Assembly: GCF_041956535.1 (NCBI RefSeq)
Contig: NW_027192214.1
Location: 363,309 to 427,308 of the forward strand
DNA length: 64,000 bases
Direction of reading: 5' to 3'
Origin: Calcarisporiella thermophila CBS 279.70
Lineage: Eukaryota > Calcarisporiellomycota
Shown here: piece after piece, positions 21,701-34,739 of the stretch
How the letters are laid out: the number at the start of each line of letters is the position of its first letter
How positions within the stretch are numbered: the stretch's first letter is position 1
Position numbers and translations under genes: made by a program
Notes under the pieces: model-generated
The model's database searches: none
What the model was told of the DNA's origin: nothing
The model's input: only the letters and a program-made list of their open reading frames with translations

Positions 21701-23041
21701 TGGAGAAGAGATCGAACCGCTCGCACTCGTAATAGATGGCAAGGCGCTTACCTATGCACTTGAGAGGGATGTTGAAAAAACTTTTTTGAACTTGGCGGTG
21801 CTTTGTCGCGCGGTCATCTGCTGTCGAGTGTCTCCCCTGCAAAAAGCGCTTGTCGTCAAACTCGTGAAAAAGTACGTAAAATCGATCCTCCTTGCGATTG
21901 GCGATGGCGCAAACGATGTGTCCATGATCCAGGCTGCCCACGTTGGCGTCGGCATCAGCGGGGTTGAGGGGCTGCAGGCCGCGCGAAGTGCTGATTTTGC
22001 CATTGCCCAGTTTCGCTATTTGAAAAAGTTGCTCTTGGTGCACGGAGCATGGAGCTATCACCGCATGAGCAAGATGATCTTCTTCTACTTTTACAAGAAC
22101 GTGGCCCTCTATCTCACCCAATTCTGGTACGCAATCTTCAATGGGTTCTCCGGGCAGACCCTCTACGAGTCCTGGACCCTGTCCTGCTTTAACGTGCTGT
22201 TCACCATCCTCCCCCCGGTGGTGATCGGGGTGTTTGATCAGTACGTCAATGCACGGATGCTCGACAAATATCCCCAAATGTACACGCTCGGACACTCGAA
22301 CGAGTTCTTCAATCAAAAGCGCTTCTTTGGGTGGTTGGCCAATGCCGTGTTCCACTCCCTTATCCTTTTCTTCTGTGGATACCTCGCTTTCAATGACGAC
22401 CTAGTTCTCCCGGGGGGCTATATAGGTGGCCATTATATCGCGGGAACGATCATCTTCACATCAATCCTGATGACATTGTTGCTGAAGGGGGGGCTTATCA
22501 CCGAGTAAGTAGCACACTAATGCGCTAGGAGTATTGTCCGAATGACTAATAATTTTTTCTCCGGCATTTTCTCTATTGATGTTGCCATGTTTCTTTCCTA
22601 AGCACGTGGAACAAATACGCTGCATTTAGCATCCCCGGCTCCCTGATCGTTTGGTTTATCTTTCTCCCGTTTTTCACGTGGTTCGGGCCCATTGTGCGCC
22701 TCTCAAACGAGTACGACGGCGTCCCCGGATTTATCTTTACCTCTCCCTACTTCTACCTCTATATCATAGTGGTCCCGCTCCTGTGCATTCTGCGCGACTA
22801 CGTTTGGAAATATGTAAAGCGAATGTACCGGCCCCTTTCCTACCACTGTGTGCAAGAGATTCAGAAATACAATATACCCGATTATAGGCCGCGCGCGGAC
22901 CGGTTCCGCCAGGCGGTGTCCAAGGTGCGCCGAATTCAGCGCCTCAAGCGTAATAGAGGATTTGCGTTTGCACAGAGCGAGACAGATCAGACCAAGATCA
23001 TCCGAGCATACGACACCACCATTGCAAAACCGTTGGGCTAG
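18711..23041 (+). CDS. DRS2: P4-type ATPase, Drs2-like phospholipid flippase
   Basis: Twelve exons: 18711-19166, 19242-19340, 19363-19388, 19410-19607, 19667-19746, 19808-20015, 20080-20197, 20272-20387, 20454-20910, 20988-21209, 21285-22504, 22603-23041. They give 1212 residues. Family marks are [11 protein letters not shown] and [12 protein letters not shown] at the first helices, the phosphorylation site SDKTGTLT at about residue 488, [40 protein letters not shown] and [12 protein letters not shown]. The C-terminal [10 protein letters not shown] matches the regulatory tail of Drs2, which moves phosphatidylserine across trans-Golgi membranes. The 26-nt exon 3 is needed to keep frame and is the least certain. 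The actuator loop reads DGEV where P4 ATPases normally have DGET. The protein needs a Cdc50-type partner, not seen here. Confidence 0.92.
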
Positions 23042-23613
23042 TGGTGGTGGGTTGCCCCGACGGTTTTCCCCCCCTCACCTCCTCCCTCTTTTGTCGAACG
23101 ATTCCATCGCCCTCATTTCCCGTTCATATATACCGTTATATCTCTTTGTACTTTGACATTATTTGCGTAAATTTTTTAACATTATTTCCTGCCTCCATAT
23201 CTATCCTGTTCCAATATTAAAGTTCTGTCGCAGCGTGTTGCCACCTCCTCTATATAAATTTATTTTATTTGATCTTCGTAAAGAATTAAATTGAATTACC
23301 AGCGAAAACAAAACGAAAAAAAAAAAAACTGAAACAGACAATGTCATAAAAAAGTGTTAAAGAAAAATAAATAAAAAAAAAAGATTATTTAAGAAATCGA
23401 AGGCAAAATAGACTGAATAACTTCAGAAATGGAAATTGAAAAAAAAAAAAATACACTGTACATTGCCAATACATAAAAAAAAAGTGGGGGGAGGGGGAGG
23501 GAAACGGTGAGAATGTAAAACAAAATATATATAAAGAAAATTAGTTTAGAAGCAGGATCGCGCCACAAATAAATAAGCCTTCATGGCTCTTGGCTGGCCA
23601 AGAGCTGAACGGG
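23042..23613. other. Intergenic region between convergent genes
   Basis: A- and T-rich 3' UTR sequence shared by the converging flippase and adenylate cyclase genes, with several A-runs and ATAAATAAA-like signals on both strands (for example near 23370 and 23570). No gene is seen. Confidence 0.5.
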
Positions 23614-26600
23614 TCAGGGACTGAATGCCTCAGGGAGTTGGAAATCATCGCCGGGGTCCAGCTCAAGCGCCTTTTTCGCCTCGGCTTCTTTGGAGCCGGT
23701 AAGCACCCGGAGCACCTTTAGGATCGAGTCCGGATCGGACTCCAGCAGTTCCCCAAGCGTCTCCAACACTCTCGCAAAGCGCCCGACCTTCGCAAGGTAG
23801 AGGGTGGATGCGGCATTCTCGATCCGCGTCACCAAGTTTTCGAAGATGCGGAGCAGCTGCTCATCCTCCGCATCGTCGCGAACATGGAAGGTGAGTAGGC
23901 CGTGCATGTAGTCCTGGCGAGAATTGGGTGGGGTCGGGTTGCCAGAGGCCACGCGCTCCAGGCGTAGGCAGAGGTAGCCGAGCGAGCGGATCAGGTTCGG
24001 GTCAAACATCGGCGAGGAGATATCCACCTCCTCCTGCTCCTCCACCGTCGCTTGCGGGGATATCTCTTCCGGCGGCGCCTTGCTGATTTGCTGTGTTCGC
24101 TCAAAGGATATTCGCGAAGGGGGTAAAGAGACTCTATGTTTATCGATTGGCCCTTGGTCGGCCGCAGCGGCGGGCAAATGTGCAGAGTCCAAGAGTTCCA
24201 CGCGCATTGCTAATGCCTTTGGATAAACCAGCGAGATCTCCTCCGGGGTTTCCAGGCCCTTGAGCTTACGCTCTCCAAGTCTCATCACCCCAAATCCTAG
24301 CCCTTTCAGTGCCAGCACATCCCGTGCCAATTCCTCCGCGAGCAGCTGCCCATCTCGTGTGGCCTCGTCCAGAAGCCCCTCGAGCGCCCGCACCTCGGCC
24401 AACACATCGCGCGAGATGCAAATCTGGCCACCATCCGCCACGCTGCAAATACGCGATGCGCGGTTGACCATCGGCCCAAAGTAGTCCATTCGTTGGGTAA
24501 TTGGGTCGACTTCGCACACAGGCGTGCCCCAATGCACTCCCATACGCACGCTTAGCCCACGATAAATTACCTGGTCCATCGTACCAGGCGCGATGATCTC
24601 GCGGCAGTCCTCCGATTCGAGGATCTCCTGCGGCCAATCTGCCTCGAGCAATTGCAACTGCACGTTGAAGCACCACAAGAGGGCAGAGGTGACCGACGGG
24701 AAGGAGACAATGAAAGCGTCCCCTTCAGTCTTCACCTCATATCCACCGATTGTGCGCATCAGGCGGCGCATGATGGAGTTGTGCGTCTTAATTGCGGAGC
24801 GCATTGCGACATACATGGTTTCCCAGAGGAGAGTAGAATTCTTGATGTCTGTGAAGACGAGCGCAACCTGGCCCACGGGAGGCTCCACCTCACGTCCCAA
24901 TCGAGCAAGCATCTGTATTGAATTGACATCAATAAGGGGAATTGAATAGAGAGATAGAAATAGAAAAAAAAAAGCTTACCGAATCCCCAGGAACCTCGTA
25001 GTTGCCGGGGCGCCCATTGATGCGCCCGGTGGCACCTCCTCCGCGCCCTACTTTGAGTCGACGATCTCTGCGATGGAACATGTCCCCTATCCCGATCACC
25101 ATCACCATCACGTTTTCGTCCGCCCCATAAGTGATCGCAAAGTCCCGCAGTTTTTGCGCGGCAAGCATCAAATCCTCACGTTGACTTCGAGCCACATCGA
25201 CTGCGGTCTGGTAGGTGATACGGTCCCACAGGGCACGACTCGCCATAATGACGAATTCGTCCTGGCCGGAGAGCTCGATGGACTCGATGTAGGGATTGGC
25301 ATTCACGGCTGGGAGAAGATCGTAGTGTCCATAGCTGCGAGACACCTCCAGCTCTCCGTTTAGCAGCCCTTGTGGCGATACATAGCCGCCAGAGTTGCGG
25401 ATTCTGGCCACCTCATTTGGATTCCACGGGATGTGTTTTTGCGAGATCAGGTGGGCAACACCATCCCTGGACACAACGGCGAGCGCATCCCCGACATTGG
25501 CAACGTAGAGCTGTGATCCACTGATATAGACCACCAATGCCGACGCACCCGAATTCTCCGTCGCGCCAACAGGGCCCAGCTCGCGATTGAGGTTGAGGAA
25601 TGTCCGTCGCAAGCCGTTCACCGCGCTGGATTGGTCGTCCACTTTACGCAACTCCGTAATCAGCCGGTACGTAAACCGATCACTCAAGTTTTTCGTGAGA
25701 CGGCAACCGTCGTCACTGGGCATGTGTCCGTCGAAGAGTGCAAACAGGCACTCATCGTCGCGCCCACGGAAGCGTGGCACCACAACATCCCAAGTCGTTA
25801 GATGCTCAAGCCGACCAAGCGTGTCAGCCATTCCATACGAGATGTTGTTCACCTCCGAAGCAGAAGTGCGGATACGCCGGTCCTCAGTTTCATCTGGCAC
25901 CGAGACCATCAGGGTGACATCCATTAAACCAAGGACCCGCATCCGGGTCAAGGCCCCGAACTCGGCGAGATGTTTGTCGCGAGAGTTGCCGTCCGGTTGG
26001 TAATGGTGCTTGATTTCCAAACGCTTGTTGCCCGAGAGATTCAAATATTTTAGCCCAAGGTTCCAATTCCTGTAGAGGTTACGAGAAAAGGCGAGTGGGT
26101 TAGCGTTGATAGGCTTAGCAGCCAAATGAACACAACTATAACTCACCAGTTCCAGTCGTACGGCCAATTTGTAATGTTGTATTTGAGCATGTTGTTTCCA
26201 ACGTCAAGCATCACCAGCTTGCGCAGTTTGCCAAGTTCGGCTGGTAGCGTTTGCAGCTTGTTGCCGTTGAGACATAGCACTCGCAAATAGCTCAGCTTCT
26301 CTATATCATCGACTGGCAACGAGGTGAGGTGATTGCCCGAGAGGTACAGCTCCTGGAGATGTTGGTGGCACAGACTTTCAGGCGGGATCTCAAAGAGCTT
26401 GTTTAAGGACAGGTTTAATACGCGCAACTCCGTGAAGACGGAGAGCGGCACAAACACATCGTCTGTAAAAAGGTTATCGCCAAGGAAGAGGTTGTGAAGC
26501 GAGAAGGCTAGGGGAGGCGGGTGATTGCGGGGCGAGGAGAAGATGGAGGGAGGATTAAATATATCATCGGTGACCTCTTGTTCGGATCCATCGTTTTGAG

Positions 26601-29600
26601 TGTCGGGGAGCGTCAGCGAGTGCCGCGGGGTGGTAACGGTGGATGCTGACAAGACGTTGTCGTTGGTGGTGGTGGTGGTGGTCGGGGGAGCTGGGAAGCT
26701 GTCGAGCAAGTTGGAACTTGCGTTCAGGGTCTCCAGTGACCCGCACAACCACAGTTCTTTGGGCAGCGCCTTCAAGTTATTCTGATGCACCTCGAGCACT
26801 TTCAAATGGGAGAGCGAGCTAAGTTCCGAGGGCAAGCGCGCCAACACATTGTTCTGGCAGCTCAGATACGTGAGCCTGGTCAGTTTGGAGATGGAGCTTG
26901 GGAGAGTGACGAAATGGTTGTTGTCCAACACAAGCCGCTCGATCGTGGCCACATGCTCGAACAGGCTTTCCGGCAAGGAAGTGAGTTTGCTAGAGGCCAA
27001 ATTCAAATAGGTGAGGTTCCAGGAGCCCAGCTCGACGGGCGCCGTCGGCACGAGGTCGAACTGCGTCAAGTGGTTCTTCTTCAACGACAGCTCGCGCAGC
27101 GACAAGAAACCCGTCTGCAGGACGCTAATGTTGTTGTAGTCGCACAAGAGGACCTCGAGCTTGGGCAGCCGCGAGACAATGCCTATATCGGTAATCAGGT
27201 TTTGCCTTAGGTCGAGCTCGCGTAGCTCGACGAGATTCAGCAATGCCTTGGGAAGACTCCCGCTGATTTGGTTTCCAACGAGGAGCAAACGGCGCAGACT
27301 AGCGAGTCGCCCAATTTCCTCCGGGATCTGCGTCAACTTGTTGAAGCTGATGTCGAGCTGTTCGAGCGTCACTATTTTAGTGATGACGAGAGGAAAGGTG
27401 GAGAAGTAGTTGTTCGACAAATTCAAGTAGCACAGCTGTTCAAGGCGCTCGAATCCCGAAGGAATCGTTTCGAGTCGGTTGTTGTAAAGCCACAGGTTGG
27501 TCAGCTCACGCAACGCATCGAGGCGCCCCAGTTCCACATCCCGAAGCCGATTATTGGAGAGGTCAAGGTGGGTGAGGGTCTCAATGTGCTGCAAGCTCGA
27601 CGGGATATGCCGCATGTCATTGTGCGACAGCAACAGCTCCCGCAGGGAAGTGCACATTTGCGCAAAATCCATGGGTATCTCTAGGCCGTAATTCTTCGAC
27701 ATATTCAGGGTGAAGATCTCCTTGGCGTGTTTGTAGAGGAAAATTGGTATGGTGGGCAGATTGCGCGATTGGAGGTCAATGTACTGGAAGCTCTTCAAGT
27801 GGATCTCATCCTCCTAAAATAAATCTAATTAGATCGAGTTTTTCTGGGCGAGAATCCCAGGTCCTAAGTGGGGGGTTACCAGTGGCACTTGGAGGATCGT
27901 AGCCTGTCCAAACGTAAAGCGCAATAAATATGAATTGTCCTCCCTGCCGAGGTCCTCGATATTATCCTGGTCCGTGTAGCCCATGCGTTCAAGCAATCGT
28001 TTTTGGAAAAGGAGGGGTCTCTCATGCGCCTGCAGTGCTCGCTCTGCGGAAAAGGGAGGGTTCAATGTTGGCAAATAGCATTCCCAATCCGATGTGAACT
28101 TACCCAGCGAATGCCGTCTAACATAGAGAGAGTATTTGCTGATATCGTTGACAAAAAATTTTCTGGCTAGCATCTGACACAGCTCAGCTGTGGTGGTATT
28201 AAGTGAGCACGAAACGGTTGCGAACGTGCCATCCGACCGAAATATCCGTATGCAATACTACAGAGGAAATAGAATGAGAACATCCTCCCCTTTATCTTGG
28301 AGTGGAAATGAAATGGAGGGGGACCTACGTTTTTGTTGTTAATGTCATAGTTCCAATCCCGCCCTTCCGCAAGGTTGACATCGTCTTCCTCCTCCTCCTC
28401 TTGCACACCAAGCAGGATATTGGGTGGGGTAGGTAGCTGGACACCCCAGCTTTCTGGAGGGCTCCAAGGCTCGGCAGAAGAAGCCGAGGACTGCATTTGC
28501 GACATCCATGGTGCTATTTCAAGGAGATCATTATTTTTTGGGTCGGATTCGTTAATGTTACTCCGGCCAGAACCCGATTTTTTTCCGAGGTAAAGAGATA
28601 TGGCACTGGGAACGGCATTTTTGTCGATGATGCCCTCCATATCTTCTAAATTAAGAGGCACTAAAAGGGAGGGATAAGCGATGGCGTCAATCATAATCTG
28701 AAAAGACACCCCAACTTACGGCTTATATCTATTATATTCTCAGGCTATTAAGATAATAAACACGAAGCAAATGTGAGTGAAAATGTCTGCTAAAGTAAGC
28801 AATGTTTGTGGTTGAGTTTTTTTTTATTTTTACCTTGTTAAGGCTAGCTCTCCTACGGGTGGACTGACTCCAAGGAGCTAGGCCCGAGTCTATACTACCA
28901 TCTTCTTTTCTAGAATTCGATCGTTCTAGCGACACTTCAGAGGCACCTTCATGTAGAGTGGCAGAAGATATACTGCTTTTGTTTGAACTCCCATATTTGT
29001 CGATGGCCCCCGGACTATTACTGATTGAGTAGCCAGTCTCATTCATCGAAAAGCCAGGTACAAAGGGTGAAGGCATTCGAAGAGTTCCTGGTGAACAGGG
29101 AAGTAAACATGAGCTGTCAAGCAAAGTACTCAGTATCTTAGAAGCCTCACCATCTGGAGATAAATTATCCTTCCCTTTCCGTTTGGTAAATCGCGAGAAG
29201 AGACCTCGCTTCTCTTTCGTAGGCGTACCATGCGACAATGGCAGGTGTAGAGGCGAAGGGGAGGGCGGTTTGATGGGTACATCCTGGCCGATATAACCAA
29301 CACGCGATTGCTCCGCAATGCGTGCGAGATCGCGCTGTAAACTTTCCGTGCCTTCTGAGGATGCAGTTTTTTGGTGCCCGTAGAAAAGCTGCCGTCCGCC
29401 TCGTGCATCATTGGGAGAGAGATGAGATCGCAGGGATCCTGATGGTTTGAGCGAGGGAGATGATGACTTTTCATTACGATGAAAGGAATCTAGCGGGACT
29501 CGAGAAGAACCGTCCCCCTCATAGCCAGGGAAGATGGCGTCCGTTGATGCTCGCCGATGATCCATGCGCAGTGATTTCGTGGAGGAGGACGCTGAAGAGC

Positions 29601-29793
29601 CCTGCTCCAGAGGGACGGAGGAGGAATCGGGCGGAGGACTTGGAGGATTTCCAAGGAGGAAGCGAGGCCGAGTGTGGTCGCTGGTACCTTCTCTAGACCT
29701 CTTTCGGTGGGTTCGATAGAACGTGGATGGAGAGGGATGCTGGCTAAGCGGTGGGGGATTGGGCAAAGGATTATGCGGTCCTCCCCCTTGCAT
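23614..29793 (-). CDS. CYR1: Adenylate cyclase (fungal Cyr1 type)
   Basis: Seven exons (29793-28834, 28697-28329, 28257-28104, 28043-27880, 27813-26147, 26069-24980, 24912-23614) give 1900 residues. The order is: a Ser/Pro-rich N-terminal region (1-440), a Ras-associating domain from CIRIFRSDGTFATVS (about 445-545), some 20 leucine-rich repeats (about 555-1150), a PP2C-like domain with LFALFDGH (about 1170-1440), and a class III cyclase. The cyclase has LVFTDIKNST (metal-binding Asp about 1490) and VKTEGDAFIVSF (Asp about 1533). It makes cAMP from ATP at the membrane under Ras control and feeds protein kinase A. Length and order match ascomycete and zygomycete enzymes. A C-terminal helical tail follows the cyclase. 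It is head to head with the LIM-RapGAP gene. Confidence 0.95.
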
Positions 29794-30573
29794 TATCTTT
29801 GTGGAGAAGAAATCTTTTGATCTCTCCCGGTGTCTATCAATCTAGTTCTTTCCAATCGAATTGGAATGCCCCTCTTCAGCTGCGCAGACGGTACGCGACC
29901 GGATTCTGTGTTCTATTGAGGAAAGAGAGGAATTATTAACAATACAAAGTCCGGTTTTTCACTCCTCTCCCAGTTGTGGCTTGAGTTTTGTGTTCAAATT
30001 CTCTTTCTGACGTTCTAACTTTGGAGGGATGGTCTTCTCGTGCAATCGAGCCTTTTTGCCTAAAACCTTTTGGAAACCCAAACGCAGCCTAGTCGAGTTG
30101 CACTCCCGCGCACAGAGCTCGGTGGGCGCGACCATGTAGAGCCCGGAGCTGTAGAGCGCTGCAAAGAGGCCGGAGGAAAGCGCATCGGCCCCATCGCGTA
30201 CCCTTCCCCCGCTCAACCAACAGACCACACGCCTGTTCCAGCCTTGGTGCCGCAGCAGCCCCAAGGGTTGAGAGCGAGAGGTATTCTTGTGCAGGAGTCC
30301 ACCCCGAGGCCGACTGAAACTGAAAATTAACTCTAATGGCTTAGAAACTCTGCAAAAAACGGCCGTTTGGGATTGACCCATTTTTTTCCACCGTTATTAC
30401 CATCCATTCCCCGGTTTTACTGGCCGGCCTCTTCCATCATACCCTATATTAGCGAGGAAGCAAGAAAATCGGGAAGCTCCAAAGACGCGCATATACGGGC
30501 CATTTGCCCCCATTCCCTATTCTTTTCGCTTCCAAGTCCTCTGCATCGAGCTTTCCCCGGAGGCCATGCGATT
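29794..30573. promoter_or_regulatory. Shared upstream region, adenylate cyclase / LIM-RapGAP
   Basis: 780 bp between two divergent start codons. The centre (about 30060-30330) is GC-rich and open on both strands; a 140-residue minus-strand frame (30381-29959) lies there but has no recognisable domain. It may be 5' UTR or a small unknown gene. I see no named promoter motif. Confidence 0.5.
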
Positions 30574-33500
30574 ATGTCTCCCCTAAAGTGCGCACAATGC
30601 AACCACTACGTGTAAGTGATTTAGCTCTTGTGATCATCTCTGCCGGGCTGCCCATTCACACCTGTGTCGGCTATGAAGTTTTGTACTAGATTCCATTTCC
30701 ATTAATAACCAAATCTATCATCCGGCCGTAAGCATGATCCTTCCTTGGGATTCCATAGTAGAATTCTAATCATGGCCATTGTATCTTTTATCAGTGCTTT
30801 ACTTGTCATCTCTGTAAAACGCATCTCACCTCTAACGACTTCATCCTCTATGATCGTAATCCCTATTGCCTTAAGCACGTCCCGATTCGAAAAGCTGAAA
30901 CTCCAAAAATGATTCGAAATCCAGGTTAGCTCGTGATGGTTGCTAAGTTGTTGCCCGAAGGCGTTTTTAACTGAAAAAGTAACCTGCATCGTAGGAATAG
31001 TTAATGCACCCAACAGTCGTGCCGATTCCCATTGCCTTAATAACACCTCAACTTCGAGTAATTCTGACGCGAAGCGCTCCTCACAAAATAGTAGTATTGA
31101 TGAGTGGCTTTTGCGTCTTTCACAATGCGATGTCGATGTCAATCTTTCCCATATCAACTCTGCCTCCACCCCCATTCAGACACATGCACCTCACCCTGCT
31201 GCAACCCCCACCCCCTCCGCCAACCCGGCATCCCCACTCCATAGGTCCCCCTCATTAGAACAAGCATCGACTTTGCAGCTACAGAGTGACCTCTCCCTAT
31301 CCTCTCCCTCGCTTGCTGACTCTTCGCCCAACCGTTCACAGCTATTGTCAACGCCAGTGTCCTCGATGGAGAACTTGCCCATCTGGAAACAATACGCTAC
31401 CTCCCCGATTGACAAAGCGGGATTTTACTCGTATAACTTTTCCGGCTCCTCCGCCTCTTGCGAACATCAGCACCCTAGCAAACTAACGATGATGCCCGTG
31501 AGCCCAACCAAATCCGAATATATCCTCCGCCGTCGTGACTCCAGCGACACGCTTTATTCACAAAAATCCAATGTATCGAATTCTGCATTGAGACTGACTT
31601 CCCGGCTCTCCAACATCAAGTCTTCGATAGTGGGGGTAACGCAGTCGATGAAGAATCTAGCTCACCGCGCCTCGGTCCGAAGAGGGACCCCAAGGCGATC
31701 CTCGGAAAAAACCCTCAATTGGACACCAAAGCTTGGAAACTCGCCCCCCTCCACCTCTCCTTCCAGCGGGCAGTTCTCGACTTCACCCGCCAGCTCGCTA
31801 AGGAGCTCCGATGTCGTTCGAAACGAACCTGGCATGGAGGTGCGCCCGTCACCGAGAGAGTGTGTAAAATCGCTCGAAACCTCGACTGAGAGCGGCAAGG
31901 AGAACCTCCCCGAGCCTATCTTCCGTACACGCCTCACCAATTTGACGCGACGAAAGCCGGTCAAACTCTCCATCGATATGACCCTTATTCAGGCCAAGAG
32001 GGACGCGAGCGACAGCCAGGGGAGCGAGGCCGCCAGAGAGGCCTATGACAAGGACCGAACCCCGACCCAATCCAATAAGAGACTCTCGCTGCTCTCCCAG
32101 TCTCCCATGCATACTCCCGTGGACGAGAGGGCAGCCCAGTCTAAAGCGGGCTCTGGTAGAGGCGACGCGCAACTGGCGGAGACGCTTGGGCTAACCGATC
32201 CCTTTGCATTCAATTGCCTCGTGGATGATTCGAAGAAGCGAAAGGTATCGAACTGTGAAACGGATTCTTGCCGCCATTGCTTCAAGGTGTTTGCTAACCC
32301 ATCCTCCCCCTCCTGAATAGACTGCCTTTTTGCAGCCCTCCCCTTCGATCATGCTTGCCAACGTGACGGTGGTCACCCTGGAAAAGTCATTGAGCAAGAA
32401 GTGTGAAGACTTGGCCCACACTCTCCAGCGGCCGTCCACCCAACCCCTGCCATGTATCGAGGATATCCTCGATATCTCAGGCCAGATCCAGAATATCGTT
32501 GCCGCCGGCGAGGGCAACGTCAAAGATCTGTCGCTTGCGCGCACGTACCTTACCGAGTGGGCGAGGCAATTGGCCCCGACCGTCATGCAAAACAAGGACA
32601 ACGAGAGAATCGTGGTGGATGCTGTGAGGGGGGTGGAGAGCACGGCTCGGGAGTGCGTGCTCGATTTCCTAGAGGGGCCTAGAAGATTGGTCGTGCCCAC
32701 CACGAAATACCAGATAGAGGGGAGAAATCGCCGCCAGGGAGGGTACGAGGTGCCGCGCCCTGCCGACCCCGGAAAGCCCGTGGACTATGGGGGCGCTGCC
32801 GTCGATCATATGGACACCGGGTGTGAGTGGTTCCGCTTCTATTTTCTCGGAAAAGAGCACCGAACCTACTGCGGCGAGGTCGAGGGGCTGGGGAAGGTGG
32901 TGATCTCCGCGGTGCGGGAGCCATTGACGAACGTGCTCGCCCCCACTTCCCCCGAGAGCGCGCGGGGGACCCACTATCAGTACCGCCTGATTGTGCGGCG
33001 GAGAGAGCTCCCCGACATCCGGCTCGTGATTCCCGAGTGGGCGGTGGCCCTCCCGCATCCCCGCTCCTTCCTCTCGCTCAGGCGGGATGCGCAGCAGGCC
33101 CAGGCTTCGCTCTGGGATGAGGTGGTGCGCATGTCCCATCCCAAGATCGACCCCGCGCACCTGCACATGCTCCCGGTGGACCCCTTCGAGTCGCGGCTGC
33201 TCAAATTGGACGAGATGCGGTTCTCGCGGCGCTACAAATTCGGGGTCCTGTACATTGCGCCCGGCCAAACGAGCGAGGAGGCGTGGTTTGCGAACCGAGA
33301 GGGCAGCGCGGCGTTCAACCGGTTCTTGGAGGTGCTCGGCCGCAAGGTCCCCCTGAAGGGATTCGACGGCTTCACGGGGGGGCTGGACACTAGAGGGGGG
33401 GAGAGCGGCGAGTGGACGTACTACGATCGAACCTGGCGCGAGTTCGAGGTTGCCTACCACGTTTCCACGCTTCTCCCCTTCCGCGAAGGCGACCGCCACC

Positions 33501-34134
33501 AGATCGCACGCAAACGGCACATCGGTAATGGTGAGTAGAGGAGGGGGGGGGGGGAGGGGGTGCCTCCCGGTATTCATTGCTCTTGCTAATTCGCCTTCCT
33601 CCCTTAGATATCGTTTGCCTCGTGTTCCTAGAGGGGGAGCAGGCTTTCGACCCCGCGGCCATCAAGTCCCAGTTCCTGCACATCTTCATCGTGGTGTGTC
33701 CCGAGCCGGGCGACGCATACCGCGTCGAGGTGGTGGTGGACCGCAAGGTGCCCGAGTTTGGACCCCCGCTTCCGGATCCGCCCGTGTTCCGGGATCCCAA
33801 GGAGCTCAAAGCATTTTTGCTGGCAAAAATGATTAACGGGGAGAACGCCGCCTACAAGAGCCCCCGCATCTCGGCGCCGCACCTGCGGGCACGGCAAGGC
33901 TACCTCGAAGACATGGTGGCCCAATCGACGAAGGGCGACTCCCCCCTTCCCGCGGAGTCTGACCCGGGTCATGGGGCCAGCGCCAAAATTCCCGTGTCCG
34001 CGGAGGCGCTGGGCAAATCCTTGTCCATGCCCACGGATTCGTCCGCGCGGCCCTCCCGACGTGCTACCACGAGCAGGCGCGAGATCAACGCAAAGAATCG
34101 ACGCTCTCGAGAAGTCATGGAAGCCGTGTCCTAG
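30574..34134 (+). CDS. LIM-domain RapGAP protein
   Basis: Exons 30574-30611, 30679-30727, 30795-30924, 30995-32244, 32321-33530 and 33608-34134 give 1067 residues. Joining the first three exons reveals a complete LIM zinc finger: Cys6, Cys9, His27, Cys30, Cys33, Cys36, Cys54, His57, with the motif HPACFTCHLC. A long Ser/Pro/Thr-rich region follows (about 80-490). A Rap/Ran-GAP domain spans about 700-960, with KFGVLYIAPGQTSEEAWF, GFDGFTGGLDT, FEVAYHVSTLLPF and KRHIGND across the last junction. The His and the asparagine thumb (Asn about 892) are present, so it should speed GTP hydrolysis by a Rap/Bud1-like GTPase. A basic, disordered tail ends the protein. An upstream exon with more LIM fingers cannot be excluded. 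Confidence 0.9.
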
Positions 34135-34739
34135 GGGGAGGGGAGGAGAGCGATCTCCGACGCGTGCGAAGGCCTGTGTTTTCTATTTTTGTGATCCTAT
34201 CTTTTTTATATCTTTATTGTTTCCTCCCTATATACGTGTGAATGTCCCTCTCTATATCTATCCATCTGTCTGTCTGTCTGCCTATCTAATATTTATATAT
34301 ATATATATATATATATACTTTTCATCTTGCTACTTTATTTGTTTCTTCTTACTTGCATGGTTCATTTTAGTTCATTTCTTCTATTGTAATTTTTTTCCCC
34401 CCACCTTCGATTGTGCTCTTATTCGCCCTTTTTCTGTTCTGTTGTTTCACCCCCAACCTCATTTCCTAGGCCACGCTGGACTGCTTCAGGTTTACCTAAT
34501 TTCTCAGTTAACATGAAATCTGTGTTCATTTGATTAACCATACCGAGGAGGGGAGTTAGGAGAAAACAGTCGCACGATCATGTCATCTTGGGAGAAGTTT
34601 TTCCATATTAAGCGGGCGTTGGATGGATACTTCTGACGAATTTCTAGTGTTTCGCTTTTTTTTTCCACACCTCCCTCCACTTCCTCTCTCGCCTCTTTTT
34701 TTTCCATTCTATGATCTTGAGCTGGTCTTTCCTCTCACC
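34135..34739. other. Intergenic region, LIM-RapGAP 3' UTR
   Basis: T-rich sequence with a (TA)n microsatellite of about 22 bp at 34295-34317 and CTGT repeats near 34265. It holds the 3' UTR and the promoter of the next gene. Confidence 0.5.

Noticed and set aside
21693-22355. 220-residue minus-strand frame
   Set aside because: A shadow of the flippase exon, whose motifs are on the plus strand.
29959-30381. 140-residue minus-strand frame upstream of adenylate cyclase
   Set aside because: No recognisable domain, and it lies in a GC-rich divergent leader open on both strands; not strong enough to call a gene.
32669-33577. 302-residue minus-strand frame
   Set aside because: It is the shadow of the GC-rich RapGAP exons, which carry the conserved motifs on the plus strand.
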